A stretch of 64,000 nt of DNA from Amia ocellicauda (GCF_036373705.1 NC_089863.1:24114917-24178916), one strand, 5' to 3'. Shown: positions 50,661 to 62,130, counted from the first letter of the stretch. The notes: generated from the sequence alone by a model not told the origin. Numbers and translations: made by a program.

Positions 50661-53570
50661 CTCTCGCTCTTGATCTCACACCGACGCACAAATAACACCC
50701 CGTCACACAACTTCCACACTGCCCTGCGCTCCCACACTGCTCTCACGCTCATTCTGGACAATAGAGGGTTTCCGGGTGCCGATACATTTATTTACTCCTC
50801 GTCGGGCTAATCAAATCAAAATCAAGTCCCTGCACAGCTCAATAATGACACGTACTGCCGCTCCAGTCCAGTCCAGCAGGGTCTCAGCCCTGGTCCTACA
50901 GAGACACAGTCCAGTCCAGCAGGGTCTCAGCCCTGGTCCTACAGAGACACAGTCCAGCCCAGCAGGGTCTCCAGCCCTCGGGAGACACAATCCAGTACAA
51001 CAGACCAGCTGCTAATCCGAGTCTTATTTTTGCCCTGAAGCGACAGACTAGACATCTGGGGATTACTCAGAAATGTAAGAGCAATTTCTCTGACTGTGTT
51101 AATCCAGACACCGCACACAGACATTTGGGGTGGGGGGGGGGTGGCTAGAGGGCGCATATGGACTAAAACAGGCAACATCTAAAAGACAGATAAAAATAAA
51201 ATAAAATCCTGATCATCCCTGCACCCATCCCACCCTCCCAGGTTGTGGGACTCCATTGATCTTTTGGAAGAATAATATTGACAATGGAGTTCCACTGTTG
51301 CTACGGCAACGTTTTACTCTCTCTACTTCTTTCAAACTCCCCAACCCCCCTTGCTCCGTCTGTCTAACTATCGGAGCAAGAAGCTAGAATAGTTCTCACT
51401 TTCTCTGCCTCCCCTCTCCTCCTCGCTTTCTTCTACCGCTCCATCCATCTGTATCTATATGTGCACACTCTCTCTCTCTCTCTCTCTCTCTCTATTCAAT
51501 TCGGAAATCTTTATTGTCCCGACTGAGTGACAGGGTGGCCACGGCAGTGACAGACCGGCCCAGTGCTCAGGACCAGGCCGATGGGAACAACACACACAGT
51601 CATGACACACTTACGAATTCAACAGAGCCTGTCTCTCAGTCTCTCTCTCTCTCTCAGTCTCTCTCTCTCTCTCAGTCTCTCTCTCTCTCTCAGTCTCTCT
51701 CTCTCTCTGGGTGTTCCTGCTCAGACAGGCTCCAAACTGATTTGCTCTTGTTTATTTTCCCTGGGCTTGATCCCTTATAAGCACAAGGCACTCGCTATAC
51801 TATAATATCCCTCTGTGCATGTGCATTGTTGTGCAGAAGTGTGGGGCGTTGTTAATGACAGGTTTTGCACCAGGGATAAAACTACTACAACGCTACTACT
51901 ACTACCTCCAGCTCAACGAGGTAACGGCTCGACCGAGGGCCGGGGAAAAGATGGTGCAGGGGGAGAGAGAGAGAGGAGGGAGGAGGGAAGGAGTTTCTTT
52001 TTTTTCCCCGTCTCCAGTCGTGTCTCAAACACACCTTGTTCCTGGATGGGGGGGGAGGGGTGAGGGTTGCGAAATGTTGTCTATCAGCTGAATCACAGCG
52101 GTGCACTGCATTGCATTGCACTGACTGACACCACAGTGCAGCCAGAAAGATAGAGAGAGAGGGGGAGGGGGGGGGAGAGGGAGAGGGAGAGAATTGGAAT
52201 GGGGAAAGTACACAGAGAAGGAGAGAGAGTATAAAGTACACAGAAAGAGCGAGAGAGAGGGGGAGAGTGCGCGTGCGTTTAGTTGGAAGTGTGAGTACGT
52301 GCCTTGGGACTGTGTGTGTGTGTGTGTGTGTGTTGATTTGATAGTTGGTACGTGTGTCCGCGTGTTTCGCTGAAAGGGCGAGTACGTGTATTAGCACAGC
52401 TACACGATCACTGATCACTTTTCCAGTAACTGTGCTGGGGGGGGTAGGCAGACTCACAGCCCTGATTAATACTCACACGATTGCAAACAAGAGTTACACA
52501 TACACACACAGAGACGCACACAAACAAGAGTTACACACATGACTGTTGCACACTACACATCCCAGCCAAGTCACACACGAGGCCATTACTCACACACTGA
52601 TGCACACTGCACAAAACGCACAGACAAATTACACACACAGGAAGGCACTGATATACAAACACACTGAGAATATGTGTATTGTGTGAGAGACTGTGTGTAT
52701 TGTGATGCGTGTCTCAAAACACTAATGCAATCAAATAAACGAGCCAATTAGACTGAATATAATTAGTCGGGGGGGGGCAGAGAGAAAGATGGTGAGAGAG
52801 AGGAAGAGAGCAAGATCTGAAGAGGAGGAGAAAGTGAGAGAGAGACAGAAGGTGAGAGAGAGAGAGAGAAACAAGGAGAGAGAGAGAGACCGAAGGAGTG
52901 CGACTGAAGAAAAAACAAAGTGAGAAAAACAACAAGAACAAGAGAGAAGAGGGACAGTACAGTCAGTCAGCAATCCCCCCATCCCCCCCCGCCATTTACA
53001 TAATCCCACTCCCGCCACCAATGCCCCCTCCCCAGACTTGATTCCTGGAATGGACGGATTAAGATGAAGCCGAACGACCACAAGAACAACGATAATCATC
53101 CAAAAATCATCATCTTCATCTCCACAATATTATTATTATTAGCGCAAAGCAGCAATATGCGGAATGCGCGGCGCAGAGCCCTAATCCGCCAGATGCGGGA
53201 GCTATTTTTAAAGCGCCTTTTCGGGATAAAAAACACTGAAAAAAGAAATACAATCCCACCCACGAAAATACACTTAATCCCAAAACTGCAGAAATTACTG
53301 GGGGTGGGTGAGGTGGGGGGGGGTTGTTCCAGTTTATTTTATCTCGGTCTCTCCTTACTGCTCTCCCTCTCATCTTTCATCTCTCTCTCTCTCTCTCTCC
53401 CTTTGTCTCCCCCTCCCCCCCACCTTCATACTGAGTGAAAACAAGTAAAACTAAATTTGAAATTAATTAATTCAAAAAATATAATCCAGTCATTAGAACA
53501 CTGAGCGGATTCCAATTCCAGATTACAAAAAGAAGAGACTGAATAGAAGAAGCCCCCCAAAACTTGGCGA

Positions 53571-53624
<54 letters not shown>

Positions 53625-54094
53625 GCCTCCGCCTTTCTCTCTCCCTCCCTCCCTCCCTCCTCGTAAAGCCTGCCACGGACACGCCCGTGTTTATACACAG
53701 AGCCGTACAGGTAACTCGCACGAACCGCTGCTGCAGTCCTCGGGTGCAGTGCACCTTATAAATCAACTGCAGAAGTCTGTGCAAGAGTGAGAGCTGGCGT
53801 TCTCGAGGGGGAAGTGAAACCGACAGGAACAAAAACAAACACGTGAAAGTTCTGTCCCCTATACTACTACTACTGCTGCTGCTGTTTTTGACCTTTAACC
53901 CCAATCACTGTATAGAACTGTGTGACTGCCAGCCAATCAATGACTGACTTTCTGCGGCCATTTATTATTGTTGTCGTTTGTGAATATGGTCTTTCTGTGG
54001 GTTTGTGATGAGATTTGGTTACCTGGTCTTACACTTGCACTTTAGTTATAAACATGATATGAGACCCCTACATAGACATTCATGTATTTATATA

Positions 54095-54132
<38 letters not shown>

Positions 54133-54419
54133 GACTTGACTCCAGTGTTTCTTGGAGTATTTATAAATGCAGCCCATTCTATACAGGGAGCATCTGTACA
54201 GCCACTGTGTGCGTGTGTATTTATATACACCATGTATTTATATATATTTATATGTGGGAACACGACTGCATATCCGCATCTTGCGTCCTGTGTCAGTGTG
54301 AATGTGCACTTCGCTGATGAGGCAGAATCGCACCACTTGTAATTAAGGCAGCTACGAAATCACTGCACTTAAGGGAGATGCTGTAAATCTCTCTCCCTCT
54401 CTCATTAAGGAGAGAGAGG

Positions 54420-54473
<54 letters not shown>

Positions 54474-57132
54474 AAAAGTTTCATTGGTGTGATGAGGTTG
54501 TGAAAGTCCTGCCAAAGACATTTGGAAATACGGCACGGCAGCCCAGGTCAGACAACACAGCCCGGCAGGGCGCCGCACAACTCAGCGCCCCACTGGGACC
54601 CCACTCACAAAACACGACCCGCTCGACACTAACAGAGGAGCAGCTCTGACTCTAATCCCCCCCACAGCGTCGGACACAGGGTGTGTGTTCAAGCTGCTCA
54701 CTTCCCGCAAGTCAAGGCTGAGAGCTTTCCGTAGCAGCCAGAGGAGGAAACTTTACTCACACTATTACTGTAAGTCACTACTACTAGGACCTTGACAAAC
54801 ACTACTACTGTTATACACTACTGCTCCTGTTATTCACTATTACTAGGACCTCAACTAACACTACTGCTGGTATATACAACTACTACTAGAATACTTACTA
54901 ACACTACAACTGGTATACACAACTATTACTGTTCAACATTACTAGGACTTCTATTAACATTACTAATGTTATATACCACTACTAGGACTTCTAACACTAC
55001 TACTGTTATACATTACTACTAGGACTTCAACAAATACCACTCTTTATACACTACTAGGACTTCTACTAACACTACTATGCTTATACACCAATACTGTTAT
55101 CCACTACTATTGTTATTCACCACAACTAGGACATCTAACACACACTACTACACTACCACAACTAAATAATAGTAACAAACAGAAACTGTCGAGAAACGCG
55201 TACACACACTATTCGTGTTCAAACAAGTTGGGTTAATGTTCAGTTACACAATCTTCTGACACACTCACTCACTCACTTCCTAGGTTTTAGCACAGACTCG
55301 CGTGGAGCGCATTCGTGTCGTGTTGTTGTCTTTAACACAAGTGTCCTCCACTGCAGTGTGTCCCCCCCACCCCCCATGTTTAACACAAACACTACAGAGG
55401 TACTCTTGCAGTTCAATTGGCAGCTGCACTGGACTTTCTTCAGTCTACAGTCTGTGCTGTAATAGCAAACAACACTCTCCAAAAATCACTGTAACACACT
55501 CTCACACCGCAACAACACTGTAACACACTCTCACACCGCAACAACACTGTAACACACTCTCACACCGCAACAACACTGTAACACACTCTCACACCGCAAC
55601 AACACATTAACACACTCTCACACCGCAACAACACATTAACACACTCTCACACTGCAACAACACATTAACACACTCTCACACTGCAACAACACTGTAACAC
55701 ACTCTCACACTGCAACAACACTGTAACACTCTCACACTGCAACAACACTGTAACACACTCTCACACTGCAACAACACTGTAACACACTCTCACACTGCAA
55801 CACTAACACACTCTCACACCGCAACAACACATTAACACACTCTCACACCGCAACAACACTGTAACACACTCTCACACTGCAACAACACTGTAACACACTC
55901 TCACACTGCAACAACACTAACACACTCTCACACCGCAACAACACATTAACACACTCTCACACTGCAACAACACATTAACACACTCTCACACTGCAACAAC
56001 ACATTAACACACTCTCACACTGCAACAACACTGTAACACACTCTCACACTGCAACAACACTGTAACACACTCTCACACTGCAACAACACTGTAACACACT
56101 CTCACACTGCAACAACACTAACACACTCTCACACTGCAACAACACTAACACACTCTCACACCGCAACAACACATTAACACACTCTCACACCGCAACAACA
56201 CATTAACACACTCTCACACCGCAACAACACTGTAACACACTCTCACACTGCAACAACACTGTAACACACTCTCACACTGCAACAACACTAACACACTCTC
56301 ACACTGCAACAACACTAACACACTCTCACACCGCAACAACACTAACACACTCTCACACTGCAACAACACTAACACACTCTCACACCGCAACAACACATTA
56401 ACACACTCTCACACTGCAACAACACTGTAACACACTCTCACACTGCAACAACACTGTAACACACTCTCACACTGCAACAACACTGTAACACACTCTCACA
56501 CTGCAACAACACTGTAACACACTCTCACACTGCAACAACACTGTAACACACTCTCACACTGCAACAACACTAACACACTCTCACACTGCAACAACACTGT
56601 AACACACTCACACCGCAACAACACTGTAACACACTCTCACACCGCAACAACACTGTAACACACTCTCACACTGCAACAACCCTGTAACACTCTCACACTG
56701 CAACAACACTGTAACACACTCTCACACTGCAACAACACTGTAACACACTCTCACACTGCAACAACACTAACACACTCTCACACTGCAACAACACTGTAAC
56801 ACACTCACACCGCAACAACACTGTAACACACTCTCACACTGCAACAACCCTGTAACACACACACACTCCAAGTCACTGACACAAACACAAACATTCCCCC
56901 AAAACACACTCCCCCGTTTAACCCCTCACACCCTGCGCTGCCCCCCCCACGACCACCTCCCACCGCGATCGCACAGCACCGGGTCCCAACCGGCCCGCAG
57001 ACGCACAGCACACGCACCCTGCGGCCGGCGAGGCACTCACTTGGGGTTGCTGCTGTTCCAGTACACGCTGTGCCTCTCCGCCGCGGCGACCCCCGCAGCC
57101 ACGGCCACGCACACCATCCACAACACGTCCAT
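43387..57132 (-). CDS. efna1: EFNA1, ephrin-A1
   Basis: Ephrin-A1 is a GPI-anchored cell-surface ligand of EphA receptors, used in contact repulsion, vascular and neural patterning. Minus-strand exons, 5' to 3': 57041-57132, 44550-44845, 44356-44421, 43747-43806, 43387-43514. All are GT-AG and phases close to 213 residues (human 205). A signal peptide spans about 1-18 (MDVLWMVCVAVAAGVAAA). The receptor-binding domain starts ERHSVYWNSSNPKF, with an N-glycosylation site at N26. The four conserved cysteines are C51, C80, C92 and C140. The receptor-contact G-H loop is FQRYTPFTLGKEF (108-120). The C-terminus has VGNSSG (185-190), a likely GPI-attachment region, followed by a hydrophobic tail. VQLNDYLDIVCPHY and SKPIHHHGESCLRL favour EFNA1 over EFNA3/4, as does adjacency to SLC50A1. 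Confidence 0.95.
43747..43806 (-). CDS. efna1: EFNA1 exon 4 (stalk)
   Basis: 60 bases, phase 1 in and out, encoding AQEPRVGGGVHNPVTRLPA. It is poorly conserved, like the stalk of other A-type ephrins. It is supported by perfect phase fit and CAG acceptor/GTACAC donor. Confidence 0.82.
43870..44260. mobile_element. Possible degenerate MITE in EFNA1 intron 3
   Basis: This unique-looking block starts near TAGGTTTCCACCC (about 43876) and ends near TGATGGAAAGC (about 44248). TTTCCA and TGGAAA are complementary end words seen in many fish MITEs, and a second CCGTTTCCAC occurs inside. The ends are too short to be sure. Confidence 0.35.
44356..44421 (-). CDS. efna1: EFNA1 exon 3
   Basis: 66 bases, phase 1 in and out, encoding KPIHHHGESCLRLQVEVVAK and T. 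It holds the fourth conserved cysteine (C140). Confidence 0.95.
44550..44845 (-). CDS. efna1: EFNA1 exon 2 (receptor-binding domain)
   Basis: 296 bases, phase 2 in and phase 1 out. It covers residues 31-129, with C51, C80, C92 and the G-H loop. It ends ETYYYV before donor GTGAGT. Confidence 0.97.
45830..45970. promoter_or_regulatory. Non-repetitive island, possible conserved element
   Basis: TTAGCTGTAATTAAAGTTTA and GGGTAATTAGAACCCACACC give homeodomain-type TAAT words in balanced, complex sequence between CT-rich tracts. Function is inferred from composition alone. Confidence 0.3.
46905..47480. repeat. CCAGT-based minisatellite, 30/35-bp units
   Basis: Roughly 17 tandem units of GTCAGTGACTCTGCTATAGA plus two to four copies of the pentamer CCAGT, so units are 30 or 35 bp. 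Sub-blocks share point variants (GACTATGC twice; GTGTCTCTGC several times in a row), which shows local spreading of units. Confidence 0.95.
47570..47950. promoter_or_regulatory. Non-repetitive GC-balanced island in EFNA1 intron 1
   Basis: About 380 bases of complex, CpG-containing sequence right after the CCAGT array, including the short palindrome GGAATGCAAAGGCATTCC (about 47672-47689). It is a candidate intronic enhancer, not proven. Confidence 0.35.
48279..48292. promoter_or_regulatory. X-box-like site
   Basis: GTTGCTATGGTGAC resembles an RFX X-box with one imperfect half-site, in EFNA1 intron 1. Motif only. Confidence 0.4.
49570..49975. repeat. TGTACTGCACTG / ATCACTGCACC minisatellite
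   Basis: Degenerate units of about 30-45 bp built from GAAATGTACTGCACTGCACT and AATCACTGCA. The pentamers TACTG/CACTG are the same words as in the TRIM46 intron-3 array. Confidence 0.85.
50605..50658. repeat. (CA)n microsatellite
   Basis: An uninterrupted CA run of about 50 bases in EFNA1 intron 1. Confidence 0.95.
50866..50995. repeat. Third copy of the 43-bp dispersed minisatellite
   Basis: About three units of AGCCCTGGTCCTACAGAGAC with ACAGTCCAGTCCAGCAGGGT, the same orientation and sequence as 19510-19922. Confidence 0.9.
51297..51310. promoter_or_regulatory. RFX X-box-type palindrome
   Basis: GTTGCTACGGCAAC has both X-box half-sites. It lies in a non-repetitive stretch of EFNA1 intron 1 (51.23-51.32 kb). 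Binding is inferred from the motif. Confidence 0.55.
51469..51710. repeat. CT-rich microsatellites
   Basis: A (CT)n run at 51469-51494, and four copies of CAGTCTCTCTCTCTCTCT at about 51635-51708. Confidence 0.9.
53130..53250. promoter_or_regulatory. Non-repetitive island with MEF2-like site
   Basis: Complex sequence between simple repeats in EFNA1 intron 1, including CTATTTTTAA at 53212-53221, which fits the MEF2 consensus. Candidate enhancer only. Confidence 0.3.
53573..53616. repeat. (CT)n microsatellite
   Basis: An uninterrupted CT run. Confidence 0.95.
54107..54132. repeat. (TA)n microsatellite
   Basis: A TA run preceded by CA repeats. Confidence 0.95.
54424..54466. repeat. (GA)n microsatellite
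   Basis: A GA run of about 40 bases followed by an A tract. Confidence 0.95.
54755..55160. repeat. Degenerate CTACTAGGACTTCTA minisatellite
   Basis: Imperfect units of roughly 40-60 bp built from ACTACTAGGACTTCTACTAA and CACTACTACTGTTATACAC, in EFNA1 intron 1. Confidence 0.75.
55485..56865. repeat. 1.4-kb minisatellite, 29-bp unit, in EFNA1 intron 1
   Basis: Tandem copies of CTGTAACACACTCTCACA followed by CTGCAACAACA. Variants have CCGCAACAACA, ACATTAACACAC or lack the TGTA. These three variants occur in runs, as expected from recent block duplication. Confidence 0.96.
57041..57132 (-). CDS. efna1: EFNA1 exon 1 (signal peptide)
   Basis: 92 bases, 30 codons plus AA of a split Lys codon, donor GTGAGT. 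It encodes the secretion signal and RHSVYWNSSNP. ATG is the complement of 57130-57132. Confidence 0.94.
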
Positions 57133-57330
57133 CGCGGCGTGCGGGTAGAGCAGGGAGGCGGTGCTGTGATGCAGACCCACCGCAACACGGACAGATAGCA
57201 GCAAAACAACGACGACGACGACACAAAAAGCGAGTCCCAGTTCTCAATGTCCTGCAGTGCAAACAAACACGGGAGATCAGACGCGCTTCCAGCACCGGCT
57301 CACTTCTGCTGAGCCCGACCTCGGGCCATC
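57133..57330 (-). promoter_or_regulatory. EFNA1 5' region (CpG-rich)
   Basis: GC- and CpG-rich sequence directly upstream of the EFNA1 start codon, with no TATA box evident. It is probably leader plus core promoter. Confidence 0.5.
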
Positions 57331-58499
57331 TGGTTTTGTTCAACGGCCCTCCTGGATGACCCCGCCCCCTCTACGGTCTGATCACCAATCACGGGCCACG
57401 GCACCCACTAAGCCCCTCCCATTCTCCCGCGTTGCCCCGCCCCCTTCCCGCAAGCTGTTTCTCCAAACGATGGTAGGAATCAGCATAACAATCAGAGCAA
57501 TAACAATACGACGCACCGCAGCTGTAATTTAAAGTATCCGACGGGACTTCCAGTGCCTTTTGCATGCATTGTTCATGAATATGTGTTATATTGAATGGTA
57601 GTGTGCAGTTTAGTACAGTGTAGTAGCAGTTGCGTAAAAGATACGCATGTAGTGTCAATTTCCTCTCCCTGTCTGTCTCTTCTTGTCCTGAAAGAGTTTT
57701 GCACATGCATGTAGAGGAATACAGTGCTATAACATAATAATAACAACCATTATTACTGGTATTATAATGCAACATGGAGCCGAGCAACTTTGCACCATCT
57801 CCCTCACTGTCTGTTTTTGTTTTTTGTTTTTGTTTGTTTGTTTGTTTGTTTTCCGGTGGATAACTGGTTTCATGCAACAATTTCCGAGCGCAGTCATTAA
57901 GTCATTAATACTGAGTCAATCACCACGGACACAGACTGTAACCAGAAACTGGAGGGAGAGAGCGAGAGAGAGGGAGAGAGATTCATAACGGAGAGAAAGA
58001 AAAGAAGGAAAATAGACAAGGAGTGAAAGAGGGGATGAGGAAGAGGAGAGAGCGAGAGAATTGGCAATGTATATAACTCCTTCACTACACTACCAAGAGA
58101 TAGAACAAGAGCGAGAGAGAGAGAGGGGGAGAGAGAGAGAGACTCATTTATATGAATTTAGCATTCATAATATAGTGTAAAGTCCCTCACAACACTGAAG
58201 AGAGAGAGGGGGGTGGCGGGGCGGGGGTGAGGGGGAATGAATTGGGGAAGGAGACAGAGAGAGAGAGAGAGACAGATGATAGTAAGATAACCTCTCTCTC
58301 TCCCTCACTCGGAGACTCTGCCAGAGAAACAGCTGGAGGGCCAAAACCTGTCTGCCCCCCCACCCTTCACAAAAGATATAAAATACCTTTCCAGGCAGCC
58401 AGCCCCCCCAGGGCTGTTCTCACTGCCCTGACACAACTACCCCCCACCTAACGCAGCTTTAAAATGAACCATATTGTACTGTATACGTCCCTGCCTGTC

Positions 58500-59140
58500 T
58501 GTAACTGTGTCCTACTCCCTCTCCATCTCCGGCTCGCTTCCTCTCTTTTTCTCCCCCCCTCTCTCTCTATCTCTCTCCCTCTCTCGCCCCCTCTCTTTCT
58601 CTCTCTTCCTCTATCTCTCCCCCTCTCTTTCCCCTCTCTCATACATCTCTCCATCTCTCCCTCCTCTCTCTCTACCCCACTCTCTTCCTTTCTCCTTCTC
58701 CCTCCCTGTCTCCCCTTCTCCCCCTCTCTTCCTCTCCCTTCCCCTCTCTCTCCCCCTCTCATCCAACTCTCTCCATCTCTCCCTTCTCTCTCTCTACCCC
58801 TCTCTTCCTCTCTCTCCCCCTCTCTCCCTCTCTTCCCTTCTCTCTCCCTCTCTCGTCCCTCTCGCCTATCCCTCCTCTCGCTCTCTCTATCTCTACCCCT
58901 CTCTCTTCCTCAATTCCTCTCTCTCTCCCTCTCTCTCCCCATCTCTCCCTCTCTCTCTACCCCTGTCTCCCTCTCTTCCTCTCTCTTCCCTTCTCTCCCT
59001 CTCTCATCCCTCTCACCTATCCTTCCTCTCGCTCTATCTCTACCCCTCTCTCTTCCTCAATCCCTCTCTCTCTCCCTCTCTCTCCCCATCTCTCCCTCTC
59101 TCTCTACCCCTCTCTCCCTCTCTCCCTCTCACTAATCCCC
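58500..59140. repeat. 640-base CT-rich polypyrimidine tract
   Basis: Almost pure C/T on the plus strand. It includes a duplicated block beginning near 58870 and 59018 (CCTATCC(C/T)TCCTCTCGCTC then CTCTTCCTCAATTCC/CCTC). Confidence 0.92.
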
Positions 59141-59870
59141 CCACCCCCCGCCCCCCAGTCTCTCTGTGTGGCCCCGAAACTATCCCTCTACCACCCCCCC
59201 CGACTCCTTCCAGAAAGAGAAGAAGAAAAGGAAAATCAATTTAACAGCCCCCCCACCTCTCTCCCTGCATGTCTTTAGAGCATCCAGTCTGGCACACTTA
59301 CACAAGCTGCTCAGTTTTGGGCAGCACAAAAGGACGAGGCCCATTCCATTAGCATACAGGTGCCCCCCCCGCGCCCTGCTACACTGCCCTGCTGTGCGCC
59401 ACACTCCTGCACAATAGTGTCCATGTGGCCCGAGTGACTGGGGGACTCGGTGGCGGTCTATTGCGGAGTGTGCCGTCCTGGGGGGGGTTATAAGGTCACT
59501 GAATAACTGCGCCCCCCCACCCTTACTCTCTCTGTCTCTTCCTCTCTTTCTCCACAAAACTGAGTGTGTCACTATGAGCAGCAGACATTACACTACAGCA
59601 CTGCAATGGAATGGAATCTTATATAATAAGAAGAATTAGAATAATAAGAATCGGAATTATAAGAATCAGAATAGTGATACAGTTAAATCAGATGTACAGT
59701 ATAGGGCAGAGTAACGGCATGTCATTTTAATTTGTTCATCATTAATTTAAATTCATTTAGACTTCATATATATCATTTTCTCTCTCTCATGCTGAAAAGA
59801 TGTTTTTGCTCCCCTCTCCCTCTTTCTCTTCCTCTCGTTTTCTCTTTCTCTCTCTACATCTTTCTTTCTT

Positions 59871-59912
<42 letters not shown>

Positions 59913-60154
59913 GAGACAGTAGCCCAGATGCCTGCAGCAGATAGCGCCCTGAAAGCAAGAATAATTTATCTCCCTCTTTCTGCCTCCTTCTCTCCCTCCC
60001 TCCCTTCCTCCCATCCCCCTCTCCTCTTCTCCTTCCCTCCCTGGCTCCCCCTCTCCCTCCCTCCCCAGAGCTGTATTCATTAACAGCTTTTTATGATTCC
60101 AGATGGTGTTCTGTTCTGTTCTACTGTGCAGCTAAGTGTGCCTGGCAGCCAGTC

Positions 60155-60234
60155 TGTCTGTCTGTGTGTCTGTGTGTGTGGGTGTCTGTGTGTGTGTGTG
60201 TATCTATCTGATGAGATGTGCCTGTCTGCCTGTC

Positions 60235-60272
<38 letters not shown>

Positions 60273-60380
60273 TGTCTGTCTGTCTGATTAGATGTGTCTG
60301 TCTGTCTGTCTTTGTGTGTGTGTGTGTGTGTCTGTCTGTCTGTCTGTCTGTTTTTGTGTGTGTCTGTGTGTGTCTGTGTT
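60155..60380. repeat. TG/TCTG-rich microsatellite array
   Basis: TGTGTG runs alternate with TCTGTCTG, in two longer copies around GATTAGATGTGTCTGTCTG / GATGAGATGTGCCTGTCTG. Confidence 0.9.
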
Positions 60381-60569
60381 TCTGTAAGACCACAAACAGG
60401 CACACTTCTGTAATTAAAAGACTCTTCTACCCCCTCCACCACCTGTTACACAAATGACCCCCCCCCCCATCTTGTAAAGATGAACAGAGAGAAAGACAAG
60501 AAGAAAGGGAGGAACGAAAAGAGAAAGGCAAAGGGAAAATCAATGATCAGGGCTGCTGGTTCGTCCAAG

Positions 60570-60775
60570 CAGAGCACACAACACAGAGCACAGCGCACAC
60601 AACACAGAACATACAGCACAGAGCACAGAACACACAGAACACAGAATACATAACACAGAGCACAGAGCACAGAACTCAGCACAGAGCACACAACACACAG
60701 AACACAGAATACATAGCACAGAGCACAGAGCACAGAACTCAGCACAGAGCACACAGCAAACAGCACAGAACACAG
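60570..60775. repeat. ACAGAGCACAGA degenerate array
   Basis: Tandem CACAGAACACAGAGCA-like words. A longer unit with GAACACAGAATACATA occurs twice. Confidence 0.85.
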
Positions 60776-61769
60776 TGTGCACAGAATATGGAAATGAAAT
60801 AGAGAAGATGTTTTGTATCTTTAGGACAGAGGTTGGGGATTCAGCACTTACCTATGCTGTATTACACAACTCCACACTACACTGCATTAAACTATATTAA
60901 ACTACATATGCAATTCTGTACTCTAGTACAGGGCCTACACAGTATTGTACTGAACAAAACTACTGGACTGCACACTATACGTCTTATCTTATACATTGCA
61001 ATTCAATGCTGCCGGATCTTAGCCGAGATTTGTTCTGTGGATCTGTGTAAACAACAGCAGTAACACACACAGAAAAAGAGGGAGTGAGAGTGAGAGAAAA
61101 GAGAGAGGGAGAGAGTGCGAGACAGACCATGAGAAAGAGAGAGAGAGCAGGAGAGGGTGAAACTGAGCCAAGAGAAATTATACAGAGAGCTCCGCCAGAC
61201 GATGTCATCGTTTGCAAAGGTTCAAATTATTTTACTTGCTTATTTCTTTCTTTTTTATTTTAAGAATCTTACGCACGGCAGGCAAGGGAGAAAAAAAAAA
61301 CACACACACACCGCGACAAACAGGAAACACCAAGGCAGTCATGTATAATATACACATGTACACGCAGCGCCGAGCCCTGTGCACCCTGGGGGTAAAAACA
61401 AAACGGTCATAACAACGAGAAAAAAAAAAAAAGTCTGGGTGTGAGGTTGAGACTCCGCCACGTCTGTACAGAGCGAAGAGGTGGAGGTTGAAGAAAGAGG
61501 TCAACAGAAAAGTTGTAAACCTTAAAGGCCCAACTCTGACACTGAGAAACCTATATTTAGGATACGGTTCAAGGCAGGGGTGGACTTACGGTTACATTTG
61601 GGTCGTTTTGAGAGCTTTATTAATATTACATCATAGCAATCTATCTGGGACGGAAATTAAGTGAGCAATTTAGGGTGATGGTTTCCCCGGGTTGGGACTG
61701 AGAGTTAGTAAAACCCAGCATCACTGAAGTAGAACCTTCTGCCAGTGGGAGAAGATTGTTTTAAAAACC

Positions 61770-62130
61770 AATTAATCAATTAATAAAACAATTAATCAAT
61801 CAACACAAGTGCGGCACAATCCGCAGCACCTTACGGAGCTCGGATGGCTGTGCGGCCCCCCGGTCCCCCCCCCTGGTGCAGACTCAATTACCGCCCTCCC
61901 CGAACTTCATCGCCTGCGGGAGCCCCCCAGAGTTCGATCGTGGCTGGCAGGCGATTGTGCAGCCGGCAGATAAACAGACACTCGGCGCAGCAGCCGCCCC
62001 CCGCATCAGATAACAGCCCAGGCGGATAATTAAAAGATTAATAAAGAAATAAATAACCGTGATAGAATGGCTGTTGCCGTGCGGGGGCTGCAACCGTTAT
62101 ATTTCGGGTGGCTGGGATAGATGAGAGAGC
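61770..62130. promoter_or_regulatory. Complex island upstream of EFNA1, possible distal element
   Basis: Non-repetitive sequence with homeodomain-type AATTAATCAATTAATAAAAC, GATA-type CAGATAACAG and a GC-rich block. It stands out from the surrounding simple sequence. Conservation must be checked before calling it an enhancer. Confidence 0.3.

Larger units (their letters stand above)
44846..57040 (-). other. EFNA1 intron 1 (12.2 kb)
   Basis: A long first intron. It contains three sizeable minisatellites (46.9-47.5, 49.6-50.0 and 55.5-56.9 kb), a copy of the 43-bp dispersed family at 50.87-51.0 kb, CT, GA, CA and TA microsatellites, and several non-repetitive islands (45.83-45.97, 47.57-47.95, 48.24-48.35, 51.23-51.32, 53.13-53.25 kb) that may be regulatory. 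No coding exon is seen. Confidence 0.75.

Noticed and set aside
58464-59244. Ser/Pro/Leu-rich frames of 223-256 codons upstream of EFNA1
   Set aside because: They are translations of a CT-rich polypyrimidine tract, open in two frames at once.
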